A stretch of DNA of 64,000 nt from an uncultured Desulfovibrio sp. (GCF_910584445.1 NZ_CAJUBO010000002.1:83296-147295), one strand, 5' to 3'. Numbered from the stretch's first letter, positions 34,831 to 44,852 are shown. The notes: a model not told the origin generated them from the letters alone. Made by a program: numbers and translations.

Positions 34831-36432
34831 GTGGACAATCGGGATCAACGGGAAAAGGGCGCAAGACCGGCTTTCAAGCTGGGCACCAGGTCGCCGCATG
34901 CGGCCTATTTCATGCCCATGCTCGAAAGTTTCGCCGGACGCAATGAACTCAATGAAGTCATCAAGAACCGCGTCACCAAGGCCTGCGATCTGCTTGACGC
35001 GGGCACGCCGCTCTTCCCCAACGACTTTCGCAAAGAACACAGCATCGCCTGGGTGCTCGAGAAATATGGCCCTATGGAGGGCGAGGCGCTGGACGCGATG
35101 GAGGATGTCTTCGCCATCGCCGGGCGCATCGTTTCCCTGCGGTCCTTCGGCAAGGTGGCCTTCTTCCATCTCATGGACCAGAGCGGCAATATCCAGTGTT
35201 ACGCCTCGCGTGAGCACCTGGACGAAGAAGCGTACAAGATCGTCAAAAAGCTCGATGTTGGTGATATCGTTGGCGTTTCCGGCCATCTTTTCCGCACCAG
35301 GACCGGCGAGCTGACCATTGCCTGCCGTTCCCTGCGCCTGCTTTCGCGCTCCATGCGGCCGCTGCCGGAAAAGTACCATGGACTCAAGGACATGGAAACG
35401 CGCTACCGGCAACGCTATGTGGACCTCATCGTCACGCCCCGGAGCCGTGAGATTTTTGTCAAACGCAGCCTCATCGTGCGGGAGTTCCGCCGCTTCATGG
35501 AAGATCACGGCTTCATGGAGGTGGAGACCCCCATCATGCAGCCCATTGCCGGCGGCGCCACGGCCAAGCCCTTCCGGACGCATCACAATGCCCTTGATCT
35601 GGAGCTTTTTCTCCGCATCGCCCCGGAGCTGTATCTCAAACGTCTGCTGGTGGGGGGGTTTGAAAAAGTCTTTGAGCTTAACCGCAATTTCCGCAACGAA
35701 GGCATCGATACCCGTCATAATCCTGAGTTCACCATGTGTGAGTTCTACTGGGCCTATGCCACCTTTGAAGACCTCATGGACTTCACGGAGCAGCTTTTTG
35801 CCCATATTGCCCTGCAGGTCTGCGGCAGCACCGTGGTTCCCTATCAGGGCGAGCAGATAGACCTCACCCCCGGGCACTGGCACCGCATGAGCTTCTACGA
35901 TTCGCTGACAAAAATCGGCGGCCACCAGCCGGAATTTTATAATGATTACAACAAGGTAAAGGCGTACATCCGCGAACGTGGCGAAAAAACGCTGGAAAAT
36001 GAGTGCCTTGAAAAGCTGCAGGCCAAACTTTTTGACCTGGATGTGGAGGGCAAGCTCATCCAGCCGCATTTCATCTATCACTATCCCACGGCCATCTCAC
36101 CGCTCTCGCGGCGGAATGACAAAAGGCCGGAGATCACGGACCGCTTCGAGCTGTTCATCACCGGGCGGGAGCTTTCCAACGCCTTTTCCGAACTGAATGA
36201 TCCCGTGGATCAGCGTTTGCGCTTTGAAGAGCAGAAGCGGGAACGGGAGGCGGGCGATGACGAGGCGCACAGCATGGATGAAGACTATCTGCGCGCCCTC
36301 GAATACGGCATGCCGCCCGCGGCGGGGCAGGGCGTGGGCATCGACCGTCTCGTCATGCTCCTGACCGACTCCCCCTCCATACGCGAGGTCATCCTTTTCC
36401 CGCTTCTTCGTCCGGAATATCAGGCCTCCTGA
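34831..36432 (+). CDS. lysS: Lysyl-tRNA synthetase, class II
   Basis: Charges tRNA-Lys. The OB-fold anticodon domain (IAGRIVSLRSFGKVAFFHLMDQSG) is followed by the class II core: motif 2 FRNEGIDTRHNPEFTMCE and motif 3 GVGIDRLVMLL. I start at GTG 34831, which has AAGGAAGGGGG six bases upstream and yields 533 residues. Starts at ATG 34912 or 34918 would match the usual family length (about 504) but have no ribosome-binding site; ATG 34735 lies upstream of the likely transcription start. A 21-bp perfect stem terminates transcription. Confidence 0.93.
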   Translation: MDNRDQREKGARPAFKLGTRSPHAAYFMPMLESFAGRNELNEVIKNRVTKACDLLDAGTPLFPNDFRKEHSIAWVLEKYGPMEGEALDAMEDVFAIAGRIVSLRSFGKVAFFHLMDQSGNIQCYASREHLDEEAYKIVKKLDVGDIVGVSGHLFRTRTGELTIACRSLRLLSRSMRPLPEKYHGLKDMETRYRQRYVDLIVTPRSREIFVKRSLIVREFRRFMEDHGFMEVETPIMQPIAGGATAKPFRTHHNALDLELFLRIAPELYLKRLLVGGFEKVFELNRNFRNEGIDTRHNPEFTMCEFYWAYATFEDLMDFTEQLFAHIALQVCGSTVVPYQGEQIDLTPGHWHRMSFYDSLTKIGGHQPEFYNDYNKVKAYIRERGEKTLENECLEKLQAKLFDLDVEGKLIQPHFIYHYPTAISPLSRRNDKRPEITDRFELFITGRELSNAFSELNDPVDQRLRFEEQKREREAGDDEAHSMDEDYLRALEYGMPPAAGQGVGIDRLVMLLTDSPSIREVILFPLLRPEYQAS

Positions 36433-36450
36433 ACTTGCGGACCCGGCTTT

Positions 36451-36498
36451 CAGCACGAAGGGGCGCGGTGGCACTGACCACCGCGCCCCTTCGTGCTG
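36451..36498. terminator. Bidirectional terminator, 21-bp perfect stem
   Basis: The sequence 36451-36471 is the exact reverse complement of 36478-36498, with loop CACTGA. It separates lysS (plus) from the secreted-protein gene (minus). Confidence 0.75.
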
Positions 36499-36507
36499 GA
36501 CAAATGG

Positions 36508-37056
36508 CTACTGCGGCAACAGCTTTGCGTACTCCGCGCTCTTGACATGCTGCCGGATGAAGGCCTGGGCTTCCTTGCGGTTGCCCGTGAACGACGTGAC
36601 CATGAAGACGTCCCCCTCGGTGGCGACCCACGCCTGGCAGGGCATGCCCTGCTGGGTGAACGAGAAGGTGTACTGGCCGTTCTTTTCCACCGGGGGCTTT
36701 TCCGCCTTGAACTGTTCGGCGAACATGCCGGCGATGGTCTTGGCGTCGGCCGCGCCGCGCGGCCCCACGACCATGGTAACGACGGCGCTTCCCGCCGTCC
36801 GCGCGAAGATGGCGCTGGTCATGCCCTGATTTTCCGTGGGCGGCATGATGGCCTTCCAGTCTTCCGGCACCGAGACCGTGTAGTATTTGCTGCTCAGTTC
36901 GGTCGGTCCGGCGGGAGTTGCCGTTTCGGGGGCCTGTGCGGCCTTGTCCCCGGCCTGTGCGGCTGGTGCGGCCGCAGTGTCTGCCGTTTTCTCCGCCGCA
37001 AGGGCGGGCGCGCCCAGGCAGAGGACCATAAGCAGCGTGGTTATGTGCTTCAGCAT
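36508..37056 (-). CDS. Small secreted protein, Ala-rich, function unknown
   Basis: A 182-residue exported protein with a typical signal peptide (LKHITTLLMVLCLGAPALAAE) and a 30-residue Ala/Thr/Pro linker. The folded part begins YYTVSVPEDWKAI and alternates predicted strands and helices; this opening recalls PsbP/DcrB (Mog1-like) domains, but the match is by pattern only. AAGGAG precedes the ATG at 37056. It is monocistronic as far as can be seen, converging on lysS across a strong terminator. Confidence 0.65.
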   Translation of the reverse strand: MLKHITTLLMVLCLGAPALAAEKTADTAAAPAAQAGDKAAQAPETATPAGPTELSSKYYTVSVPEDWKAIMPPTENQGMTSAIFARTAGSAVVTMVVGPRGAADAKTIAGMFAEQFKAEKPPVEKNGQYTFSFTQQGMPCQAWVATEGDVFMVTSFTGNRKEAQAFIRQHVKSAEYAKLLPQ

Positions 37057-37264
37057 TTTTGCTCCTTGGTGAGTGTTCCGACAGGCAGCATGCAAACATC
37101 AGGCCCGAGAGGCCCACTGCCGCGTCGTCTGCAAGAGTAGCCAATGGCGGCGACGATGACAAGATTCGCCGTCTGTCGCTGGCGGCGCATGGGTGCAATC
37201 GCGCCGAGCGTGGTCCGTGCGCGCATTGTCCGGCTGGCATGATGCCCGGCAACGCCGGGGCGTA

Positions 37265-38749
37265 TCAGTGCGTCGCGGTCCGGAACCGATGCCTGAACAT
37301 CGGTTCGGCCTCCAGCACATCCTTGCTGGCATAGACCCGCAGCCGCGCCGAATCGTAAATGTTCACCAGATCCTTGTGGGCATCAGCCAGCCTGATGGCT
37401 TCAGCGGGGGAGACCTGCAGACCGTAGTCCCCGCACAAGGGAGAGATCGCAATTACGGTGCCGCTGAGGGGTTTTTGCAGCAACCTGGCATGCAACAGGC
37501 TTCTTCCCGCATGCAGTGCCATGCGCGGCCCAAGGCCGGACTGGGCATACAGGGCAATTCCCTCCGGCAGGTTGCGGCGCAAGGGGGCGATTTCTTCATT
37601 CAGACGGTCAAGCTCCGCACGCTGAGGAGAGGCGAGAAGGCGCACCGAAGTGAGGAGGGGATTGTACCACCCCGAATTGGAGGGCAATGCCACGAGCCAG
37701 TACAGGCAGCTTCCTGCCAAAAAGATCCGGCGCCATTGTTTCGCCGGCAGCTTCCGTTGCAGCCAGGACATTCCATATGCCATTGACAGCAGCAGGAAGA
37801 TGGAAGGCAGATCCTCATACTGCCCCTTGAGATCGTACATGCCGCTCGTTCCTGAGACCAGCGCCATGCCCAGATTCGGCAAGGCGCAACTCGCGCACAG
37901 CAGGGCTTTTTTGCCACAAAAGGGCAAAAAGCAGGAAAAAGCGCAGATCCAGAAGAGGAACTGGAGCTTTTGCGGCCAGTCAGCCAACGGGTCGATGCGC
38001 GCCATCATCACATAGGGCGTGTTGAGGAGTCCCGCGTACTGCCGGAGCAGGGGCAGCAGGAGCTGGGTGCTGCCGAAAAACCAGATCGCCGAGAGCGCGC
38101 AAAAGGCGAGACCCAGCTTTTTCTCCCCCAGCAGGAGGCAGGCGTACATGCCAAGGCCGAATACCGCCACTGACGCGCGTTCCTGTCCAAGGCAGATCAT
38201 CAGCGCGCAAAGCACGGCTCCCGCCGTCCAGCGCTTGTGGAGACAGAGCAGGGCAAGGGCAAGAAAAGGGGAAACCAGGGTCGTGAAATGCGTCTGCCGT
38301 GACCATGCGGTGATAAACGGCCGGTAGAAGAAAAAGAGCAGGAGAAGGCATCCGGCTGTCCAGAGCCATCGCCCGTCGCCTGTATCCCTGCCATAGATCT
38401 CCCGGACCAGGCGCGGCAGAAGAAAGGCCACGGCCGTGACGCTGGCGGCATGCAGGCAGCTCAGGGTGTATTCCGAGGGGAATACCTTGAACAGAGGCGC
38501 CAGTAACAGTGAGAGAGGCGTAAAATGATGCGCCCAGAAAGGGCCATTGCTCTCGAAGGCGAAAGGGACGCTCCAGTCCAGCCCCTGGGCTATGCGCCAT
38601 GGCTGGGTAAGAAAATAGCTGAAGTCCCAGTCATTGAGGACGAAATAGTGTAGCTGCAGAAGACTCCCGAGGAAAAAGCACACGCCATAAGCCAGAGGCA
38701 GATACCATAGAATGCAGCGTTCCATTCTTGCGGATGCAGGCGTTGCCAT
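37265..38749 (-). CDS. DUF2079-type polytopic membrane protein
   Basis: About 494 residues with ten or more membrane helices over residues 8-370 and a soluble C-terminal part of about 110 residues that opens near SPQRAELDRLNEEI. The early loop LNDWDFSYFLTQPWR and the region FESNGPFWAHHFTP resemble DUF2079 proteins, thought to be GT-C-fold glycosyltransferase-like. The ATG at 38749 has AGGGA upstream; GTG 38773 is possible. Its base composition is a little less GC-rich than the neighbours, which may hint at a different history. Divergent from rsh. Confidence 0.68.
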   Translation of the reverse strand: MATPASARMERCILWYLPLAYGVCFFLGSLLQLHYFVLNDWDFSYFLTQPWRIAQGLDWSVPFAFESNGPFWAHHFTPLSLLLAPLFKVFPSEYTLSCLHAASVTAVAFLLPRLVREIYGRDTGDGRWLWTAGCLLLLFFFYRPFITAWSRQTHFTTLVSPFLALALLCLHKRWTAGAVLCALMICLGQERASVAVFGLGMYACLLLGEKKLGLAFCALSAIWFFGSTQLLLPLLRQYAGLLNTPYVMMARIDPLADWPQKLQFLFWICAFSCFLPFCGKKALLCASCALPNLGMALVSGTSGMYDLKGQYEDLPSIFLLLSMAYGMSWLQRKLPAKQWRRIFLAGSCLYWLVALPSNSGWYNPLLTSVRLLASPQRAELDRLNEEIAPLRRNLPEGIALYAQSGLGPRMALHAGRSLLHARLLQKPLSGTVIAISPLCGDYGLQVSPAEAIRLADAHKDLVNIYDSARLRVYASKDVLEAEPMFRHRFRTATH

Positions 38750-38880
38750 GTTGCTGCCGTTCCCTTGCTTCACCCGATTTGCACAGACGGACGACCAAAG
38801 TAAATCTGTATGCTATTTTTTTGCCATACGCCAGCAAAATGTTTTGCGCGATGCGGAAGTGCCGGGTGCCCCGGGTGCCG

Positions 38881-38910
38881 TTGACAAGGGGCGCCGTGTC
38901 GGAACATAGT
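38881..38910 (+). promoter_or_regulatory. Sigma-70-type promoter for rsh
   Basis: TTGACA (38881-38886), 18 bases, CATAGT (38905-38910); predicted leader about 95 nt to the rsh ATG. Confidence 0.55.
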
Positions 38911-39010
38911 CTGGAAAAGAGAAAAGCTTGCGCTGAAACCGCGCGGCGGCCGTCAGTGCCCACTGCCCTTCGGTCTCTGTTCGCGCATCCTCACACTTCG
39001 CGGGGCGCCC

Positions 39011-41173
39011 ATGATCCGCATTCAGGAAATCCTCGACAAAGTTTCCGCCAATAACAAAAACGCCAATCTGGAGCTTATCCGGCACGCGTATATCTATGCG
39101 GCCACAGCGCACGCGGGGCAGACGCGGCTTTCGGGCGAACCCTATCTTTCCCATCCGCTGGCGGTGGCCTCCACGCTTGCGGAAATGGGATTCGACGAAC
39201 CCACTGTGGCGGCGGGGCTGCTCCATGACACGGTGGAGGACACCAAGGCGACCATCGAGGAGATCGACGAGAATTTCGGCGAGGATGTGGCCGATATCGT
39301 CGACGGCGTGACCAAAATCAGCATGATCCCCTTTGAGAACAAGGAGGAAGCGCAGGCCGAGAACATCCGCAAGATGATCCTCGCCATGAGCCACGACATG
39401 CGGGTGCTGATGGTCAAGCTGGCCGACCGCCTGCACAACATGCAGACCCTGGACTTCCAGAAGGCCCACAAGCAGCGGCGCATCGCCCAGGAAACCATGG
39501 ATATCTATGCGCCGCTCGCCAATCGTCTGGGCCTCAACGTGCTCAAACGGCGCCTGGAGGATCTGAGCTTCAAGTATCTGCGCCCCGACATCTACAATCA
39601 GATCGACCACTGGCTGGACACGCATCAGGTGGTGGAAAAGCACATCATCGACAAGGTCGTGGACCTCATCCGCGACCTTCTGACCTCCAATGCCATCGAA
39701 GGCCAGGTGTACGGACGCATCAAGCACAAATACAGCATTTACAAGAAAATGCAGTCCCAGTCCCTCACGCTTGACGAAATGCACGACATCATGGCCTTTC
39801 GCGTGCTCGTCAAGGACATCAAGGACTGCTATGCCGTGCTCGGTCTCGTCCACTCCCAGTGGAAGCCTGTGTACGGGCGTTTCAAGGACTATATTTCCAT
39901 GCCCAAGGCCAACGGGTACCAGAGCCTGCATACCACGGTCATCGGTCCCGAAGGCGAACGCATCGAGATCCAGATCCGCACCGAAGAGATGCACCGCCAG
40001 GCCGAGCACGGCGTGGCCGCGCACTGGCTCTACAAAGAAAAGGGGCGCGTCAACAGCAAGGATCTGGAACAGTTCTCCTGGCTCAGGGAGATTTTTGAAC
40101 GTCAGGGGGAAGAGGCGGATTCCCGGGAGTTCATGCATTCCCTGAAGATGGACCTGTTCAAGGATGAGGTCTATGTGTATACGCCCGCGGGTGACGTCAA
40201 GGAACTGCCCGAGGGCGCCACGCCGCTTGACTTCGCCTTCCACATCCATACCAAGGTGGGCCAGCACTGCGCCGGCGCCAAGATCAATGGCCGGCTCATG
40301 CCCTTGGGCACCGAACTCAAGAACGGCGACATCGTCGAGATCGTCACCGACCCGGCGCGCAATCCCAACCGGGACTGGCTCAAGCTCGTCAAGACCGCCC
40401 GGGCGCGCAGCCGCATCCAGCGCTACCTCCGCACCGAGGAGCGCACCCATGCCGTGACCCTTGGCCGCGACATGCTTGAAAAGGAAGGCCGCAAGGTCAG
40501 CCTCAATGTCGGCAAGGCCCTCAAGGAGGGGCACCTTGCCCTCGTGGCCCAGGACCTGAACTTTGAAAGCGTGGATGACCTGGTGGCCGCCGTGGGCTAC
40601 GCCCATGTGACGCCGCGCAAGGTCCTCAACCGGCTGTATGCGGTCCTGCACCCGGAGGCGGTGTCCCAGAGCGCGCCGGAACCGCCGAGCGTCAAGGAAA
40701 GCAAGGAGGCGGCTCGCCGCAAGACCGAAGGGGTCGGCATTTCCGGGGTTGACGGCGTGCTCATGCGCTTTGCCAAATGCTGCAATCCTGTGCCGGGCGA
40801 TCCCATCATCGGCTATATCAGCCGGGGCATGGGCATCACCGTTCACCGCGCGGACTGTCCCAATGTGGCGAATATGGAGCCGGAACGGCTCATTTCCGTC
40901 CATTGGGAAGGGACGGAGGCCGAACAGCCCTATGAGGCGGGGATCTTCATCATCGCCCAGAACGTCGCCGGCGTTCTGGCCCATGTGGCGCAGGTCATTG
41001 CCGACAGCAGCATCAATATCACCGGCCTGAGCATGGATACCCAGGTGGACGGCAGGGCGCGCCTGCGTTTCACCGTGGAGGTGAAGAGCGCGACCCAGCT
41101 CTATCAGCTCATTGAAGCCATCCGCGCATTGCCGGACATCCTTGAGGTGGTGCGCGACACGGAGGACGCCTGA
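39011..41173 (+). CDS. rsh: Bifunctional (p)ppGpp synthetase/hydrolase, RelA/SpoT family
   Basis: A 720-residue long RSH protein. The hydrolase domain keeps the HD pair (His72-Asp73 in LLHDTVED) and the second metal region LADRLHNMQTL. The synthetase domain has RFKDYISMPKANGYQSLHT, followed by a TGS domain (VYVYTPAGDVKELPEGATPLDFAF), a Cys-containing segment (FAKCCNPVPGD) and a C-terminal ACT domain. Both activities therefore look intact. It is the only RSH in the window, so stringent response may rest on it. The ATG has a weak GGGG box. Confidence 0.95.
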   Translation: MIRIQEILDKVSANNKNANLELIRHAYIYAATAHAGQTRLSGEPYLSHPLAVASTLAEMGFDEPTVAAGLLHDTVEDTKATIEEIDENFGEDVADIVDGVTKISMIPFENKEEAQAENIRKMILAMSHDMRVLMVKLADRLHNMQTLDFQKAHKQRRIAQETMDIYAPLANRLGLNVLKRRLEDLSFKYLRPDIYNQIDHWLDTHQVVEKHIIDKVVDLIRDLLTSNAIEGQVYGRIKHKYSIYKKMQSQSLTLDEMHDIMAFRVLVKDIKDCYAVLGLVHSQWKPVYGRFKDYISMPKANGYQSLHTTVIGPEGERIEIQIRTEEMHRQAEHGVAAHWLYKEKGRVNSKDLEQFSWLREIFERQGEEADSREFMHSLKMDLFKDEVYVYTPAGDVKELPEGATPLDFAFHIHTKVGQHCAGAKINGRLMPLGTELKNGDIVEIVTDPARNPNRDWLKLVKTARARSRIQRYLRTEERTHAVTLGRDMLEKEGRKVSLNVGKALKEGHLALVAQDLNFESVDDLVAAVGYAHVTPRKVLNRLYAVLHPEAVSQSAPEPPSVKESKEAARRKTEGVGISGVDGVLMRFAKCCNPVPGDPIIGYISRGMGITVHRADCPNVANMEPERLISVHWEGTEAEQPYEAGIFIIAQNVAGVLAHVAQVIADSSINITGLSMDTQVDGRARLRFTVEVKSATQLYQLIEAIRALPDILEVVRDTEDA

Positions 41174-41238
41174 GCCTCCGGCTCGCGGAATGCGAACGCC
41201 GCAACGCCGCCGCGGGATGCTCCCCTGCGGACGATGAC

Positions 41239-41267
41239 TTGCAAATTCGCGCGGTACAGGCTATGAG
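41239..41267 (+). promoter_or_regulatory. Possible promoter for yajC-secD-secF
   Basis: TTGCAA (41239-41244), 17 bases, TATGAG (41262-41267), about 75 bases before the yajC start. Confidence 0.4.
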
Positions 41268-41342
41268 CAGAGGCTGCTCCTGAAACCATGAGCGCAGTTG
41301 CCGGCCAGTACCGGCGCCATCCTACACCTCTGGAGGTGCGTT

Positions 41343-41693
41343 TTGTTCGAATCCATCGCTTTCGCCATGGGCACGCCCCAGGCCGGGGGCGCGGCTCCCG
41401 AAGGCACGGATATGCTCATGCAGTTCCTGCCGCTCATCCTCATGTTCGTCATTTTCTGGTTCCTCCTCATCCGGCCGCAGCAAAAACGGGCCAAGGCGCA
41501 CAAGCAGATGCTCTCCGAGCTGAAGCGCGGCGACCATGTGGTGACCTCCAGCGGCATCATCGGCAGGATCCTTGAAATCGACGACGAGCAGGTGCTGCTC
41601 GAAAGCGGCGACTCCAAGCTGCGTATTTCGCGGGCGGCCGTGGGTGGTCTGATCCAGGCCAAAACGGCTGCCGACCCGGCGGAAAAGAAATAG
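41343..41693 (+). CDS. yajC: Preprotein translocase subunit YajC
   Basis: A 116-residue protein with one membrane helix (FLPLILMFVIFWFLLI) followed by the family signature RPQQKRAKAHKQML and the GDHVVTSSGIIGRI strand region. YajC associates with SecDF at the Sec translocon. The start is TTG at 41343, six bases after GGAGG; the frame upstream lacks a signal. It is followed by secD and secF, the usual order. Confidence 0.92.
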   Translation: MFESIAFAMGTPQAGGAAPEGTDMLMQFLPLILMFVIFWFLLIRPQQKRAKAHKQMLSELKRGDHVVTSSGIIGRILEIDDEQVLLESGDSKLRISRAAVGGLIQAKTAADPAEKK

Positions 41694-41817
41694 CGGGCGG
41701 CTCCGTCCGCACAGTGCCGGCCGCATGGTCGCGCGTTCCCGCATGGGGGACGCGCGCCGTCCGGTCGTGGTCTCCCGTCATTTCCGGCCGTATTGGCCGT
41801 ATTCTGGAAGGTGAACA

Positions 41818-43407
41818 ATGGGTCTGCGGTGGCGACTCGGCATTTCCGTGCTGGTTTTTCTGCTCTGCCTGGTCTATGCCCTGCCGAGCATTCCGGGCAT
41901 CGGGACGGCGCTGGAGCGAATCTTGCCCTCCAGCCGGATCAACCTCGGCCTTGATCTCAAGGGCGGCATCCATCTCACCCTGGGCGTTGATGTCGCCAAA
42001 GCCGTCAGCAATGCTCTTGCCCTTGCCGGGCAGGATGTGCGCCGCCTGGCGCAGGATGAAAAGATCGTCGTGCTGCGCCCCCGCGTCGTGGGTGGCACGA
42101 CGCTGGAATTTGTCCTGCCGCGCGCCGAAAACGAGACAAAGCTCCAGGAGCTTCTCGCCCGGCACTTCCCGCAGCTTGAGGTGGACGCGCCCCAACGCGG
42201 CGACGCCGGCCAGCTGCGCTATGTGGCGCGTTTCACGTCGGAGGAGGTCTCCCGCCTGGAGACCATGGCCTTGGACCAGGCCTTGCGTACCATCCGCAAC
42301 CGTATCGACCAGTTCGGCGTGGCCGAGCCGGATATCCGCAAGCAGGCGGGCAACCGCATCCAGGTGCAGCTGCCCGGCATTTCCGACCCCCGCCGCGCGG
42401 TGCAGATCATCGGCCAGACGGCCCATCTCGAATTTCATCTTGTCCGCGACGATGTGGACCCGGGCAAGGCCGTGCTGCCTTCCGGCGTGGTCGTGCTGCC
42501 CCTGCTTGAGACAGGCGCGGGCCAGAAGCAGGAGGCCCAAAAGGAAGGGCGCATCGCCGTTGAAAAGGACGCCATGCTCACCGGCGAGGATGTGGCCGAT
42601 GCGCGGCCCGCGTTCGACCAGATGAATCAGGCCTATGTGACCCTGAATTTCAACAGCCGCGGCGGCCGTATCTTCGAACGCGTGACCGGCGAAAACGTGG
42701 GGCGCCGGATGGCAATCGTCCTTGACGGCAAGGTCTATTCCGCGCCCGTTATCCGCGAACGCATCGGCGGCGGCAGGGCGAGCATTTCGGGCAACTTCAC
42801 CACCGCCGAAGCGCAGGATCTTGCCATTGTCCTGCGCGCGGGTTCCCTGCCGGCGCCGGTCTCCGTGCTGGAAGAGCGCAGCGTCGGCCCCTCCCTGGGG
42901 CAGGAATCCATCGACAGCGGCGTACGCGCGGCCCTGGTCGGCGCGGCCCTGGTCATCCTGTTCATGGCCGTCTATTACGGCATGAGCGGCGTCATCGCCG
43001 ACATCATGCTCTGCTTCACCATGCTCATCGTCATGGCGGGCATGGGGGCCTTTGGCGCGACGCTGACGCTGCCGGGCATTGCCGGCATCGTCCTGACCAT
43101 CGGCATGGCCGTGGACGCCAATGTGCTCATTTACGAACGCATCCGTGAGGAACTGCACCACGGACTCACGCCGCTGGCGGCGGTGAAGGCCGGCTTTGAC
43201 CGGGCGACCATTTCCATCACCGACTCCAACCTGACGACCATTATCGCCACAGTGGTGCTCTACCAGTTCGGCACGGGACCGATCCGCGGTTTCGCGGTCA
43301 CGCTCTCGCTGGGCATCATTGCGTCCATGTTTACGGCCATCTTCGTTTCGCGGTCCATTTTTGAGGAATGGGCCAGGCACTGCGGGCCAAAGGGCATCAG
43401 CATCTAG
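41818..43407 (+). CDS. secD: Protein translocase subunit SecD
   Basis: A 529-residue inner-membrane protein that, with SecF, uses the proton gradient to pull exported proteins from the Sec channel. An N-terminal helix is followed by the periplasmic P1 domain, opening INLGLDLKGGIHLTLGVD, and five C-terminal helices including GIVLTIGMAVDANVLIYERIREE. AAGGTG lies before the ATG. SecF starts 76 bp downstream. Confidence 0.96.
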   Translation: MGLRWRLGISVLVFLLCLVYALPSIPGIGTALERILPSSRINLGLDLKGGIHLTLGVDVAKAVSNALALAGQDVRRLAQDEKIVVLRPRVVGGTTLEFVLPRAENETKLQELLARHFPQLEVDAPQRGDAGQLRYVARFTSEEVSRLETMALDQALRTIRNRIDQFGVAEPDIRKQAGNRIQVQLPGISDPRRAVQIIGQTAHLEFHLVRDDVDPGKAVLPSGVVVLPLLETGAGQKQEAQKEGRIAVEKDAMLTGEDVADARPAFDQMNQAYVTLNFNSRGGRIFERVTGENVGRRMAIVLDGKVYSAPVIRERIGGGRASISGNFTTAEAQDLAIVLRAGSLPAPVSVLEERSVGPSLGQESIDSGVRAALVGAALVILFMAVYYGMSGVIADIMLCFTMLIVMAGMGAFGATLTLPGIAGIVLTIGMAVDANVLIYERIREELHHGLTPLAAVKAGFDRATISITDSNLTTIIATVVLYQFGTGPIRGFAVTLSLGIIASMFTAIFVSRSIFEEWARHCGPKGISI

Positions 43408-43482
43408 GCTCCACATCAGGAGCGGCAGCATCCGGGCGCGGTCCGCCAGGACCGCCGGCCGGGCGCACATGGAGAACCCACC

Positions 43483-44583
43483 ATGGGCTTTGCATTCATC
43501 AGGCATGACACCCATATCGACTTCATCGGCAAACGGCACTGGGCCTATGCCATTTCCCTCATCCTCCTGCTGGCGGGGCTTGCCTCGGCGTTATGGGGCA
43601 ACGGACTCAAGCTCGGCATCGACTTTGCGGGCGGCGTCATCGTTCAGGTGCAGTTTTCCAGGCCCGTGGAGGATGAGGCGCTCAAGAAGAGCCTCAATAT
43701 CCCAGAACTCCCCGGCATTTCCACCCAGCGCTTCGGCGAGGGCGGGCGGGACTATCTGCTGCGCTTTTCCAGCTCCGAGACTGGCGACGCATCGGCATTG
43801 CGTACCAACGTGATCAAGGCGCTGGCCCAGGCGTTCCCCGACAATCCCGCGGAGATCCAGCGTCTCGAGGTGGTGGGGCCGAAGGTGGGCGATGACCTCA
43901 CCAACAAGGCGCTCAGCGCCCTCTATTATGCCGTGCTGCTCATTGCCGTCTATATTTCCGGCCGGTTTGAGCAGCGCTGGATGGCCGCGGCCATCATGGC
44001 CGCCGCACTCTGGGGCGGCATGTATCTTTTCAGCTTCACCTCCATCGGCATGGGCTGGCAGGTCATGGTGGCGCTTGCCATCACCCTGGTGGTCTGCTTT
44101 GTGCTCAAGCTGAATTTCGCCCTGGGCGCCGTGGTGGGCCTGTTGCATGACGTGTTCATCACTGTCGGCCTGCTCTCCATCCTGGATGTGGAGATCGACC
44201 TCAATGTCATGGCCGCGCTCCTGACCCTGGTGGGCTATTCCCTCAACGACACCATCATCGTCTATGACCGCTTGCGGGAAAATCTTCGCGCGGCCCCCCA
44301 GATGGACCTTGCCTCGCTGATCAATCGCAGCGTCAACCAGACGCTTTCGCGCACCATCCTCACCAGCGGCACCACCTTCGTGGCTACGCTTTCCCTCTTC
44401 CTGCTCGGCGGCGGGGTGATCCATGATTTTGCCCTGACCATGCTCATCGGCGTCTTCGTGGGCACGGCCTCGTCCATCTATGTTTCTTCCGCCATCCTCT
44501 TGGCTCTGGGCGATACGGATTTTTATGTCCGCGCGCAGGAAAAGGAAAACTACGAACGCCCGGGGGAACACGGCATCGTCTAG
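43483..44583 (+). CDS. secF: Protein translocase subunit SecF
   Basis: A 366-residue partner of SecD with six membrane helices. It has the RND-type segments GIDFAGGVIVQVQF in the periplasmic domain and the conserved GYSLNDTIIVYDRLRENL in helix 4-5. AGAACCC-type purine sequence before the ATG is weak. A terminator hairpin follows at 44639-44677. Confidence 0.96.
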   Translation: MGFAFIRHDTHIDFIGKRHWAYAISLILLLAGLASALWGNGLKLGIDFAGGVIVQVQFSRPVEDEALKKSLNIPELPGISTQRFGEGGRDYLLRFSSSETGDASALRTNVIKALAQAFPDNPAEIQRLEVVGPKVGDDLTNKALSALYYAVLLIAVYISGRFEQRWMAAAIMAAALWGGMYLFSFTSIGMGWQVMVALAITLVVCFVLKLNFALGAVVGLLHDVFITVGLLSILDVEIDLNVMAALLTLVGYSLNDTIIVYDRLRENLRAAPQMDLASLINRSVNQTLSRTILTSGTTFVATLSLFLLGGGVIHDFALTMLIGVFVGTASSIYVSSAILLALGDTDFYVRAQEKENYERPGEHGIV

Positions 44584-44638
44584 AACGGACATTTCCCTTC
44601 GTCCGCCGGGCGAAGGATCTCGAATCTCCGGCCCTTCC

Positions 44639-44677
44639 GACCGCTCCTGGGGACTCTCCGCAGGGGCGGTCTCGTTT
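44639..44677 (+). terminator. Rho-independent terminator after secF
   Basis: GACCGCTCCTG (44639-44649) pairs with CAGGGGCGGTC (44661-44671, one T-G) and is followed by TCGTTTT. Confidence 0.7.
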
Positions 44678-44713
44678 TCTCAGGCGAAAAGTTTGTTTTG
44701 CCGCGCAGGGGAT

Positions 44714-44730
44714 ATTGACGCGGACTCAAT
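44714..44730. promoter_or_regulatory. Inverted repeat at the probable cbpA-cbpM-clpB promoter
   Basis: ATTGA, seven bases, TCAAT. The left arm forms part of TTGACG (44715-44720), a likely -35 element; a -10 is less clear (GGTACT at 44740-44745 or TACTAG at 44742-44747). The spot suits a repressor of the chaperone operon, perhaps the MerR-like CbpM product itself. Confidence 0.4.
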
Positions 44731-44852
44731 CGGTCTTAAGGTACTAGACATGGAGTGGTGCGCCGTTCTTCGCGGAGCAGGCACCCTTTCCAGTGGATGC
44801 ATCCACAGGAACTCCGGCCCGGCGTCGGGGTTCGCAAGGGAGAAAACGAAAC

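Noticed and set aside
44714..44730. HspR-type HAIR box
   Set aside because: The known box has TTGA and TCAA eleven bases apart; here they are seven apart, so I report only an inverted repeat.
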